Notes under the pieces: generated by a model
What the model was told of the DNA's origin: nothing
Database searches by the model: none
The model's input: only the letters and a program-made list of their open reading frames with translations
Shown here: positions 23,530 through 31,896 of the stretch, piece after piece
Position numbering within the stretch: position 1 is the stretch's first letter
Layout of the letters: every line of letters starts with the position of its first letter
Program-made: the position numbers and the translations under genes
DNA from: Candidatus Polarisedimenticolaceae bacterium
Lineage (GTDB): Bacteria; Acidobacteriota; Polarisedimenticolia; Polarisedimenticolales; DASRJG01
NCBI GenBank assembly: GCA_036275915.1
Contig: DASUCV010000001.1
Location: forward strand, 1 to 64,000
Length of the DNA: 64,000 nucleotides
Reading direction: 5' to 3'

Positions 23530-25031
23530 CAATTCATCTCCGCCACGGCGGTGTAGACGTCGCCGTTCCCGCCGACCGGGTAGGGAACCGCGGTGTAGCC
23601 GACGGGACAGTGGTGGAGGTGGATCCACTCGGCATTGACGCGGAGGCCGCGCCGCTTGAGCGGATACCAGTTCGCTCCGATGCGGAAGTCCGACCCGTCG
23701 CCGTAGTCGCCGAGGATCTCGGAGCCGCTCGTGTAGACCTGGAGGATGTTCTTCACCGGCATCGCGGAAGCCTGGACCTGGAAGCCGTGATCGTCGATGC
23801 CGGCGATGACGTCGGTCCCGGGTCCGCTGTAGTTGGAGAGCCAGCGCTGGTAGTACTCCGCTTCGAGCGCGTAGCCCTTCCACTTGACCCCGGCGTCGAA
23901 GCTCCCCATCTGATACGTGACCTTCTCGACGGTGATCCCGGGGCCAAAGAGGTCCGGGGTGAAGATCACGCTGCCGTCGGTCAGCCGGATCTGGCTGTTC
24001 TCGATCGAGTTCGTCCCGGGCTGCGCCTGCGCGTCCTCACGGCTGCGCGTGTAGTGGAGGCCGAAGCGCGTCGCGACCTTCTCGTGATAGTCGAAGTCGC
24101 CGAACGTCCCGTAGAGGCCGAACTCGCCCGTCGTCGGGAGCCAGGTCACCGAATACGACTGCGTGTTGAGGCCGTTGTCGAGCTGCGCCGCGCTCACGCC
24201 CAGGGTGCTGAGATTGTTCGCGATCATCGCCATGTACTTCACGTTCGATACGATCTCGCCCTTCACCCACACTCCCGTCGTGTAGGAACCCCGGAAGAAC
24301 TCGTCGGCGATGAGGCGGTCGTCCACGCCGAGCCAGTACGGGAACTGCCCTTCCGTGCTCCGCACCGCCGGAAGGCTCGTGATGCCGCCGCCGAGCGTCG
24401 CCCAGCGGTTGAACGTGTAGGAGATGTTCCCGCCGCCGACGACCTGAGCCGGATCGCCCTGGGAAGCGTTCGACGACCAGACATAGAGGTAATAGCGCAA
24501 TTTCGGCGTCATGAACCAGCCCGAGAACGGCAGGAAGAACTTGGTGAGCTGGATGTCCTGACGCTGCTTGACGCTGTGCGTGTTCCCGAAGAAATCGGTG
24601 TAGCTCGGGTCGAGGTTGAGCTGGTTGAGATAGCGGACGTACGTGAAGAGACGCATGTAGATCTGGCCGTTGTCCCCCTCGAAGAGCAGGAATCCGGCGT
24701 TGGGCACGTAGCGCGGCGTCCGCTCGCGGGTCGGCGCCGTCACCTCCTCGCCCTCGGCGGGCGCCGCGGCGACGAAGACACCGGTGCAGCCGTCGGAGAC
24801 CCAGACTCCCGTCTCGTCGTACCCCCAGGTCTTTCCGAGGAGGCACGCCGCGCTCCCGCTCGAGCGCGCGAGCACGACACCGGAGGTCGTGTTCGCCTTG
24901 CAGTGGTTACGCTCGCCGGGCTGCGACGCGCATTCGATGCGCGCGGCTTTCGGAGGAAGCTGCGGTTCTTGCGCGAGCGCAGCGCCCATGATTGCGAAGG
25001 AGAGCGTCGCGAGAACGATCCGGCGCGTCAC
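23526..25031 (-). CDS. DUF3011 domain plus outer-membrane barrel protein
   Basis: The 501-residue protein has a signal peptide (TRRIVLATLSFAIMGAALA), then a DUF3011-like Cys-rich module (RIECASQPGERNHCKA...ACLLGKTWGYDETGVWVSDGCTGVF, four Cys forming probable disulfides), then a phosphate-porin-like beta barrel (about 115-501, ending VAEMNW). GTG 25031 is preferred over TTG 25037 because TAGAGT lies exactly 6 bp before it. It is the first gene of the amidohydrolase/porin/glutaminase operon. The DUF3011 module would face the periplasm or outer surface; its role is unknown. Confidence 0.75.
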   Translation of the reverse strand: MTRRIVLATLSFAIMGAALAQEPQLPPKAARIECASQPGERNHCKANTTSGVVLARSSGSAACLLGKTWGYDETGVWVSDGCTGVFVAAAPAEGEEVTAPTRERTPRYVPNAGFLLFEGDNGQIYMRLFTYVRYLNQLNLDPSYTDFFGNTHSVKQRQDIQLTKFFLPFSGWFMTPKLRYYLYVWSSNASQGDPAQVVGGGNISYTFNRWATLGGGITSLPAVRSTEGQFPYWLGVDDRLIADEFFRGSYTTGVWVKGEIVSNVKYMAMIANNLSTLGVSAAQLDNGLNTQSYSVTWLPTTGEFGLYGTFGDFDYHEKVATRFGLHYTRSREDAQAQPGTNSIENSQIRLTDGSVIFTPDLFGPGITVEKVTYQMGSFDAGVKWKGYALEAEYYQRWLSNYSGPGTDVIAGIDDHGFQVQASAMPVKNILQVYTSGSEILGDYGDGSDFRIGANWYPLKRRGLRVNAEWIHLHHCPVGYTAVPYPVGGNGDVYTAVAEMNW

Positions 25032-25037
25032 GCGCAA

Positions 25038-25043
25038 ACTCTA
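25038..25043 (-). promoter_or_regulatory. -10 box TAGAGT of the DUF3011-porin operon
   Basis: TAGAGT on the minus strand is 6 bp before GTG 25031. A TTGACA is also present upstream (minus strand, 25058-25063), but only 14 bp separates it from the box, so its role as -35 is doubtful. Confidence 0.45.
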
Positions 25044-25078
25044 GTACGGATCGCGATTGTCAAGACGACAAATCGCGC

Positions 25079-26593
25079 TCAGAAACGAAAGATGCCGACG
25101 AGCTGAATCTGGTCCGCGCTCCCCTTGTGACCATCGAGGTTTTCACGTGTGCCGTAAAGATACTGAACACCCAAATCGATCCGCTCGATCGGCGAGAAGA
25201 CGATGTTGGCGGAGTATCGGTTCGTCTTGTGGTAGGCCTCGGGGAGCTGGAAGTCGAGGTTGTCGACGGTGACGAAGCTCCAGATGAGCGCCGACCGCAA
25301 GTTCATCTTGCGCGTGCGCTCCCACTCCTTCCACGTGTGCTCGTAGTCGAGGTAGAAGCCGACCGCAGGCAGCGCGTGGAGCGTCCCGTCGATGGGATTG
25401 AAGACCGCGTCCTGCCCGCCGAGCGATTGCAGATCGTTGATGTAGCGCGCGATGCCGCGGCCGGCGTTGATCTGGAACACGAACCGGTCGAGGAGCCCGA
25501 AGCGGCGGAACGGGATGACTCCGGAGATGCCCGCGCCCCATCCGATGGCGGAGCCCGAAGCCGTGAGCGGCGCGTCGGCCTCGCCGCGGATCTCGCGGAA
25601 GACGAACGCCTCCTGGAGGTGCCCGATATCCTTGAACTTCCAGGTGATGCGCGCCACGAGATCGGGGACGACGTTCACCCCTTCTCCGCCCGTGATCGAG
25701 ACCGCGGGAGTCTCCGCGGCGCCGGCGACCGAGAGAATGGGAGAGATGTCGGCCGAATACCGGATCTGCGCCTGGCGCACGACGTTCTCGCCGTTGATCC
25801 CCTCGAAGTCGAGGTCGAGGGGAGCGTTCGAGGGGTCGGAGAACGTCGACCACGTTTGGCCGAGCAGGAAGCCACGGAACTGGGCGAAGGCGTGCCGCAG
25901 GCGGAAGTTGACGTTCGCATCGTCGAAGTTCGATCCGTAGAAGTCGCCTTCGATGAACGCGCGCATGTAGCCGGCGCCGGTCGGCGTGCGCAGCTCGAAG
26001 TTGAGACGGCTCGTGTTCGCCGTGAAGCGCGTGCGGGATCCTTCGCCCGCCTCGGTCGTCTCGACGGGGATCGAGTTCGTCAAGAAACGATCGTCCGACC
26101 CGAGCGCCTGGAGCGTGAACACCCCCGCGGTCCGGATGCGGCCGCCGAACTTGATGGCGGCGTCAGTGCCGGGGATGCGGATCGATCCGGGGAAATCTCC
26201 GGCGGCGACCAGCTCGGGGGTCTCCTGCGCCGACCGCTCGATCTTCGCGAGGCGATCGGCGAGGTCCTTCTGCGCCTCGATCGCCGGGATCTGTTGCTCG
26301 ATCTGCTCGAGGCGCGCCTTCATCGCGTCGAGCTCCGCCTGGAGCGCGTCGAGCGCGGCCTTCGAGGCGGCGGCCTGCGCGCCCTGCGCCGCCTGCTGAT
26401 CGGCCAGCTTCGCCGCCTGGTCGGCGATGAGCTTCTCCTGGGCCTCGATCGTCGCCTTCTGCTCGTCGAGCTGTTTCTGGAGCTGCGCGACCGTCGGCTT
26501 CGGCGCGGCCTTTTTTTTGGGCGGAGCGGGGTCGGCGGCGTTCGCCACGGCGATCGCGAGCAGGACCGCGAGGGCGAGCGCGAGGCGGCGCAC
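25079..26593 (-). CDS. DcaP-like porin with N-terminal coiled coil, attached to the nuo operon
   Basis: The 504-residue protein starts at GTG 26593, overlapping the nuoN stop by 1 bp (TAGTG). A signal peptide (RRLALALAVLLAIAVANA) is followed by a long coiled coil (about 35-110, VAQLQKQLDEQKATIEAQEK and further heptads), as DcaP and other trimeric porins have, then the barrel with VNFRLRHAFAQF and LLGQTWSTFSDPS, paralogous to the 21275 porin, ending in Phe. The coiled coil probably holds the trimer together in the periplasm. Its position after nuoN suggests co-transcription with Complex I, without an obvious functional link. Confidence 0.82.
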   Translation of the reverse strand: MRRLALALAVLLAIAVANAADPAPPKKKAAPKPTVAQLQKQLDEQKATIEAQEKLIADQAAKLADQQAAQGAQAAASKAALDALQAELDAMKARLEQIEQQIPAIEAQKDLADRLAKIERSAQETPELVAAGDFPGSIRIPGTDAAIKFGGRIRTAGVFTLQALGSDDRFLTNSIPVETTEAGEGSRTRFTANTSRLNFELRTPTGAGYMRAFIEGDFYGSNFDDANVNFRLRHAFAQFRGFLLGQTWSTFSDPSNAPLDLDFEGINGENVVRQAQIRYSADISPILSVAGAAETPAVSITGGEGVNVVPDLVARITWKFKDIGHLQEAFVFREIRGEADAPLTASGSAIGWGAGISGVIPFRRFGLLDRFVFQINAGRGIARYINDLQSLGGQDAVFNPIDGTLHALPAVGFYLDYEHTWKEWERTRKMNLRSALIWSFVTVDNLDFQLPEAYHKTNRYSANIVFSPIERIDLGVQYLYGTRENLDGHKGSADQIQLVGIFRF

Positions 26594-28062
26594 TAGGTCA
26601 ACGTGGTCCAGAGACCGCTCGCGAGATCGAGGAGGAACGACGGCGCCAGGCCCAGCCACAGCACGACGGCAGCGGCGATCGTGAGCACCGCCGCGAACGA
26701 CGGCGGCACCGGGCCCGCGGTCGCGACCTCGCCGTCGGGCTCCTTGAACCACATCGTCATGATGACGCCGAGGTAGTAGTACACCGCCACGACGGCGTTG
26801 AGTGAGCCGACGATCACGAGCAGCCACGCGCGCGATTCGACGGCGGCTTGGAAGATGAGGTACTTGCCGAAGAAGCCGCCGGTCGGCGGGATCCCGGCCA
26901 TCGAGAGCAGGAACACCGTCATCGCGAGCGCGAGCCACGGATGACGCCGCCCGAGGCCCGCCCACGACGAGATGAAGTCGTAGCCGCTCTCTCCGCGCTC
27001 GTCGCCGCCGCCGACCGCCGCCGCCACCGCGAACGCGCCGATCGTCATGAAAGCGTACGTCGTCAGGTAGAAGAGGATCGCCCGGATGCCGAGCGCGGGG
27101 AGGCAGACGACCGCGATGAGCAGGTAGCCCGCGTGCGCGATCGACGAGAAGGCGAGGAGGCGCTTGATGTTCGTCTGGGCGAGCGCGACCAGGTTCGCGA
27201 CCGTCATCGTGACGATCGCGAGCCAGGTGACGAGCGGCACCCAGAGCGCCGCCTTCGCGCCGAAGGCGCCGACGAGGACGCGCAGGAGCGCGGCGAAGGC
27301 GACCGCCTTCGTCGCGGCCGCCATGAACCCGGTGACGTTCGTCGGGGCGCCGGTGTAGACGTCCGGCACCCACTGGTGGAACGGCACCGCGGCGATCTTG
27401 AACGCGAACCCGACGACGACGAGCCCGAGCGCGATCGCGAGCATCGGCGACGTACGGTCGGCCGACATCTGCGAGAGCGAGAGGGTGCCGGTCGAGCCGT
27501 ACGTCAGGGCGAGGCCGTACACGAGGAATCCCGAGGAGAACGCGCCGAGCAGGAAGTACTTGAGCGCGGCTTCGATCGCGCGGACGCGTCCGCGCGTGAG
27601 GCCGCAGAGCACGTAGAGGGTCAGGGAGAAGGTCTCGAGCCCGATCAGGATCATCATGAGGTTCGTCGTCTCGAGCATGAGGACCATGCCCGCGAGCGCC
27701 AGGAGCGCCATCGCGTAGAACTCGGGCTCCTCCGCCCCCTCGCGCGAGAGGAAGCGCGACGAGAAGACGAGCGTGAGGAAGCCGGCCGCGAGCACGAGGA
27801 GGCTCATGTAGATGCCGAAGCGGTCGACGCGGACCATCCCGTAGGCGGTCGTCTGGGGCTCGACGACCGTGATCGCCCACTGCTTGAGGCACGCCCACGC
27901 CGCGAACCCCGTGCCGAGGAGCGACCACGTCCACGGCGAGAGCAGGCGGTCGAGCAGACCCGTCTGCTCGCGCTCGAACGCCGAATGGAACAGCAGGATG
28001 AGGAGCGCCCAGGCGACGAGGATCAGGACGGGGAGAATGAGCGGGATCGAGAATTCCGCCAT
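26593..28062 (-). CDS. nuoN: NADH-quinone oxidoreductase subunit N
   Basis: The 489-residue antiporter-like membrane subunit of Complex I has about 14 TM helices. Conserved features include GLETFSLTLYVL (the key glutamate region of TM5), KIAAVPFHQWVPDVYTGAPT (discontinuous helix with the Pro and Lys), NIKRLLAFSSIAHAGYLL, and SMAGIPPTGGFFGKY. The ATG at 28062 is 2 bp after nuoL; a GTG two codons upstream is possible. Directly upstream one expects nuoM, which is missing. Confidence 0.95.
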   Translation of the reverse strand: MAEFSIPLILPVLILVAWALLILLFHSAFEREQTGLLDRLLSPWTWSLLGTGFAAWACLKQWAITVVEPQTTAYGMVRVDRFGIYMSLLVLAAGFLTLVFSSRFLSREGAEEPEFYAMALLALAGMVLMLETTNLMMILIGLETFSLTLYVLCGLTRGRVRAIEAALKYFLLGAFSSGFLVYGLALTYGSTGTLSLSQMSADRTSPMLAIALGLVVVGFAFKIAAVPFHQWVPDVYTGAPTNVTGFMAAATKAVAFAALLRVLVGAFGAKAALWVPLVTWLAIVTMTVANLVALAQTNIKRLLAFSSIAHAGYLLIAVVCLPALGIRAILFYLTTYAFMTIGAFAVAAAVGGGDERGESGYDFISSWAGLGRRHPWLALAMTVFLLSMAGIPPTGGFFGKYLIFQAAVESRAWLLVIVGSLNAVVAVYYYLGVIMTMWFKEPDGEVATAGPVPPSFAAVLTIAAAVVLWLGLAPSFLLDLASGLWTTLT

Positions 28063-28064
28063 CG

Positions 28065-30020
28065 TCACACCGTGAGGTAGACGAGGATCGCGGCGACCCC
28101 CATCAGGAAGAGAAGCGCATAGTTCCTCACGTAGCCCGTCTGGAACAGCTTGAGGAGCTGGCCGACGACGTCGGTGCCGATCGCGCTCGCGTTGACGAGC
28201 CCGTCGACGACCCAGCGGTCGAAGCCGGCGAAGAAGCGGGAGACCGCGTAGAACGGCTTCAGGATCACCGCCTCGTACAGCTCGTCGACCCAGTAGAGGT
28301 TGCGCCAGAGCGCGTAGACCGGCCGGAAGCGGCCCGCGATCGCGCCGGCGCTGCCCGGCCGCTTGCGGTAGACGAGCCACGCGAAGCCGATCCCGGTGAG
28401 GGCGATCGCGAGGGCGAGCCCCATGAGACCGACCTCGAGCGCGACGCTGTGCTCCTCGGCTCCGGCCTCCGCGACCGCCACCGCCGGCGCGAGCCAGTGA
28501 TGGAAGACGTTCAGGTCCTTACCGCCCGTGAGCGCCGCCGGAATCCCGACGAAGCCGCCGACCGCGGAAAGGACGGCGAGGATCGAGAGGGGCACCGTCA
28601 TCGAGCGGGGCGACTCGTGCGCGTGGTCGAAGACGTGGTGCTCGCCGCGGTACGACCCGTAGAACACCAGGAACGCGAGGCGGAACATGTAGAACGCGGT
28701 GAGGCCCGCGGCGAAGGCGAGCGCCCCCCAGACGATCTTGTTCCCGCCCGACCAGGCGCCCCAGAGGATCTCGTCCTTCGAGAAGAAGCCGGCGAGCGGG
28801 ACGATCCCCGAGATGGCGAGGGTCGCCACGAGGAACGTGAGGAACGTCACCGGCATCTTCGTGCGCAGGCCGCCCATCTTCGTGATGTCCTGCTCCCCGT
28901 GCTGCCCGTGGATGACGCTGCCGGCGCCGAGGAAGAGGAGCGCCTTGAAGAAGGCGTGGGTCATGAGGTGGAAGATCGCGGCCGTCCACGCGCCGACCCC
29001 CGCCGCGGCGAACATGTAGCCGAGCTGGCTGACCGTCGAGTAGGCGAGGACCTTCTTGATGTCGGTCGCGGTGATCCCCATCGTCGCCGCGAAGACCGCC
29101 GTCAATGCGCCGACGGCGGCGATGACTCCCATCGCCTCGGGGGCGTGCACGTAGAGTCCCGACATCCGCGTGACCATGTAGACGCCGGCGGTCACCATCG
29201 TCGCGGCGTGGATGAGTGCCGACACCGGAGTCGGGCCGGCCATCGCGTCGGGGAGCCAGACGTAGAGCGGGATCTGCGCCGACTTGCCGCACGCGCCGAT
29301 GAAGAGGAGCAGGCCCACGGCGACGAGGAGCGCGTGGTGCGTGTCGCCGGCGCCGGCGACGGCGGTCGCGACCGTCCGGTAGTGGAGGGTCGCGAACTGC
29401 GTCACGAGGTAGAGCATGCCGATCACGAACGCGAAGTCGCCGATGCGATTGACGAGGAACGCCTTCCGGCCGGCGTCGGCGCAGGTGAGCCCCGTGCGCA
29501 CGTCGAACGGACGGTCGTAGAAGAAGCCGATGAGGAGGTACGAGCAGAGCCCGACCCCTTCCCAGCCGACGAACGTCACGAGGAGGTTCGACCCGAGGAC
29601 GAGGGTCAGCATCATCGACAGGAAGAGGTTGAGGTAGACGAAGAAGCGGGCGAACCCCTCTTCATGCGCCATGTAGCCGACGCTGTAGACGTGGATCAAG
29701 AACCCGACGCCGGTGACGACGAGGATCATGATCGCCGAGAGCGGGTCGAGCGCGAATCCCCAGTCGATCGTCACCGCCTCGTTGTGCGGACCCGCGGGGC
29801 CGAGCGGAAGCCACGTCCCGAACGAGGTCTCGAAGTAGCGCGCGTCCGCCGGAAGATGCGAGAGGTCGAGGACGGCCCCCGCCGAGACGATCAGGGCGGC
29901 GAGCACGACGCCGCAGCCGACGAGACCGACCGCGCGCTTCGACATCCGCCGGCCGAACAGGCCGTTGATCGCGACGCCGACGAGGGGCAGAACGGGGATG
30001 AGGCCGATGAGCTTCAGCAT
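28065..30020 (-). CDS. nuoL: NADH-quinone oxidoreductase subunit L
   Basis: The 651-residue largest antiporter-like subunit of Complex I carries TFVGWEGVGLCSYLLIGF (glutamate of TM5), QIPLYVWLPDAMAGPTPVSALIHAATMVTAGVY, DIKKVLAYSTVSQLGYM, HAFFKALLFLGAGSVIHGQHGEQD and PLAGFFSKDEIL, with the long C-terminal lateral helix extension (about 560-651). It pumps protons or connects the pumping channels. It lies 7 bp after nuoK and 2 bp before nuoN, so nuoM is absent from its normal place. Confidence 0.96.
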   Translation of the reverse strand: MLKLIGLIPVLPLVGVAINGLFGRRMSKRAVGLVGCGVVLAALIVSAGAVLDLSHLPADARYFETSFGTWLPLGPAGPHNEAVTIDWGFALDPLSAIMILVVTGVGFLIHVYSVGYMAHEEGFARFFVYLNLFLSMMLTLVLGSNLLVTFVGWEGVGLCSYLLIGFFYDRPFDVRTGLTCADAGRKAFLVNRIGDFAFVIGMLYLVTQFATLHYRTVATAVAGAGDTHHALLVAVGLLLFIGACGKSAQIPLYVWLPDAMAGPTPVSALIHAATMVTAGVYMVTRMSGLYVHAPEAMGVIAAVGALTAVFAATMGITATDIKKVLAYSTVSQLGYMFAAAGVGAWTAAIFHLMTHAFFKALLFLGAGSVIHGQHGEQDITKMGGLRTKMPVTFLTFLVATLAISGIVPLAGFFSKDEILWGAWSGGNKIVWGALAFAAGLTAFYMFRLAFLVFYGSYRGEHHVFDHAHESPRSMTVPLSILAVLSAVGGFVGIPAALTGGKDLNVFHHWLAPAVAVAEAGAEEHSVALEVGLMGLALAIALTGIGFAWLVYRKRPGSAGAIAGRFRPVYALWRNLYWVDELYEAVILKPFYAVSRFFAGFDRWVVDGLVNASAIGTDVVGQLLKLFQTGYVRNYALLFLMGVAAILVYLTV

Positions 30021-30027
30021 CGCCGCG

Positions 30028-30330
30028 TCACCACCGGAGGAGGTTGATCTCGTCGACGTCCGTCGTGTCCCGGAGGCGGAACAGGGCGATGACGATCGCG
30101 AGCCCCGCAGCGGCCTCGGCCGCGGCGAGCGCCATGATGAAGAAGACGTAGATCTGCGCTTCGGTCCCGCCCGTGATCCGCGCGAACGCGATGAAGGCGA
30201 GGTTCGCGGCGTTGAGCATCAGCTCGACGCACATGAGGATCGTGATCGCGCCGCGGCGCAGGAGCACGCCGGCGACGCCGATCGAGAACAGCACGGCAGA
30301 GAGGAGGAGGACGAGGCGCGGGTCGATCAC
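30028..30330 (-). CDS. nuoK: NADH-quinone oxidoreductase subunit K
   Basis: The 100-residue, three-helix membrane subunit has the two conserved glutamates of the proton path in MCVELMLNAANLAF and ALAAAEAAAGLAIVIALFR. GTG 30330 overlaps the nuoJ stop by 4 bp (GTGA) and gives exactly the usual family length. It works with nuoJ and nuoL in proton translocation. Confidence 0.95.
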   Translation of the reverse strand: MIDPRLVLLLSAVLFSIGVAGVLLRRGAITILMCVELMLNAANLAFIAFARITGGTEAQIYVFFIMALAAAEAAAGLAIVIALFRLRDTTDVDEINLLRW

Positions 30331-30824
30331 GAGAGCCTCTTCTTGGCGAGGAGGACCGCGCCGACCATCGCGACGACGAGCAGGAGCGAGATCGCCTCGA
30401 ACGGATAGTAGAAGCGTCCGAAGAGGTCCTGCCCGACCGACGCCGCCGTCCCGAACCGGTCGGGCGCCGGCGGGAACGCCGACGGGACGGACGCCCAGAG
30501 CGCGCGGCCGAGGACGATCGCGAAGACGAGGGTGGCCACCGGCGCCAGGATGCGCTGGAACGTGCCGGCCGGATGCGCGCGCTGCTCCTCGCGGAGGTTC
30601 AAGAGCATGATCACGAAGAGGATGAGGACCATGATCGCGCCGGCGTAGACGATGACCTGCAAGAGGCCGATGAACTGCGCGTCGAGCACCATGAAGACGC
30701 CGGCGATCGCGCACAGGTTGAACGCGAGCGCGACGGCAGAGCCCACCGGGTTCCGGCTCGTGATGACGACGAGCGCCGAGGCGACGATGAGGAGCGCCAG
30801 GACGTAGAAGGCGACGAGCGTCAT
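30327..30824 (-). CDS. nuoJ: NADH-quinone oxidoreductase subunit J
   Basis: The 165-residue membrane subunit has five TM helices and the signature FIGLLQVIVYAGAIMVLILFVIMLLNL, whose pi-bulge TM3 forms part of the E-channel of Complex I. It starts 1 bp after nuoH. In most operons nuoI lies between nuoH and nuoJ; here there is no room for it. Confidence 0.93.
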   Translation of the reverse strand: MTLVAFYVLALLIVASALVVITSRNPVGSAVALAFNLCAIAGVFMVLDAQFIGLLQVIVYAGAIMVLILFVIMLLNLREEQRAHPAGTFQRILAPVATLVFAIVLGRALWASVPSAFPPAPDRFGTAASVGQDLFGRFYYPFEAISLLLVVAMVGAVLLAKKRLS

Positions 30825-30825
30825 C

Positions 30826-31893
30826 TCAGTGCCCCACGACGCCGTAGACGACCAGGATCGCCGTGCCCGCGAGGTTCGCGAGCGAGATCGGAAGCAGCCC
30901 CTTCCAGCCGAGGTTCATGAGCTGGTCGTACCGGAAGCGCGGCAGCGTCCAGCGGACCCACACGTACAGGAACTGGAAGAACGCCATCTTCGCGACGAAC
31001 GCGCCGATCTGCATCGACCACAGGGCCCAGCCCGGCTCGGGGAGCCACGCCTTGGGAAGCCCGACCTGCCAGCCGCCCAGGAAGAGCGTGATCCCCAGCG
31101 CGGAGCTGGTCATCATGTTGATGTACTCGCCCATGAAGAACGCGGCGAAGCGCATCCCCGAGTACTCGGTGTGGTAGCCGGCAACGAGCTCGCCTTCGGC
31201 CTCGGGGAGATCGAACGGCGTGCGGTTCGTCTCGGCGTAGCCCGCAACGGTGAACAGGATGAACCCGAGCAGCGGGATGCCGCCGGAGAACACATACCAG
31301 TGCCAGAACCCGCCCGCCTGCTGCGCGACGATCGTCGTCGGCCGGAGGCTTCCCGAGACCAGGACCACGGAGGTCACCGCGAGGATGAGCGGCAGCTCGT
31401 ACGAGATCATCTGCGCGGATGAGCGAAGCCCGCCCATGAGCGAGAACTTGCTGTTCGACGACCAGCCGGCGAGCACGAGCGCATAGACGCCGAGGCCGGT
31501 CGCGGCGAACGCCCACAGGAGGCCGCCGTCCAGGTCGAGGATGACGAGCGACACTTTCTTCCCGAAGATCACGACCTCGGGGCCGAACGGAACGACGGCG
31601 AAGGCGCACAGGGCCGGCACGACGGCGAGCACCGGGGCCATGAGGTAGAAGAACTTGTTCGCCTCGGCGGGGACGATGTCTTCCTTTTGAATGAACTTGA
31701 TCCCGTCGGCGAACGGCTGGAAGAGCCCGAACGGGCCGACGCGGTTCGGGCCCAGACGGTACTGGATGATCGCGGACACGCGCCGCTCGACCCACGTCAT
31801 GATCGAGACGCAGAGCATGAGCAGGCTGAAGACGACGACGATCTTGACGAGCGCGATCACCGGATCCGACGTGAGAAGGGCGAGGAGATCCAT
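30826..31893 (-). CDS. nuoH: NADH-quinone oxidoreductase subunit H
   Basis: The 355-residue quinone-site membrane subunit has CVSIMTWVERRVSAIIQYRLGPNRVGP (loop contacting the quinone), FQPFADGIKFIQKEDIVP, and the acidic funnel NRTPFDLPEAEGELVAGYHTEYSGMRFAAFFMGEY, all strongly conserved. It couples quinone reduction to the membrane arm. Its partners NuoB and NuoI, which deliver electrons to the quinone site, are not encoded in this cluster. Confidence 0.96.
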   Translation of the reverse strand: MDLLALLTSDPVIALVKIVVVFSLLMLCVSIMTWVERRVSAIIQYRLGPNRVGPFGLFQPFADGIKFIQKEDIVPAEANKFFYLMAPVLAVVPALCAFAVVPFGPEVVIFGKKVSLVILDLDGGLLWAFAATGLGVYALVLAGWSSNSKFSLMGGLRSSAQMISYELPLILAVTSVVLVSGSLRPTTIVAQQAGGFWHWYVFSGGIPLLGFILFTVAGYAETNRTPFDLPEAEGELVAGYHTEYSGMRFAAFFMGEYINMMTSSALGITLFLGGWQVGLPKAWLPEPGWALWSMQIGAFVAKMAFFQFLYVWVRWTLPRFRYDQLMNLGWKGLLPISLANLAGTAILVVYGVVGH

Positions 31894-31896
31894 CGC

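Noticed and set aside
25058-25063. TTGACA as -35 of the DUF3011 operon
   Set aside because: Spacing to the TAGAGT box is only 14 bp, too short for a normal promoter.
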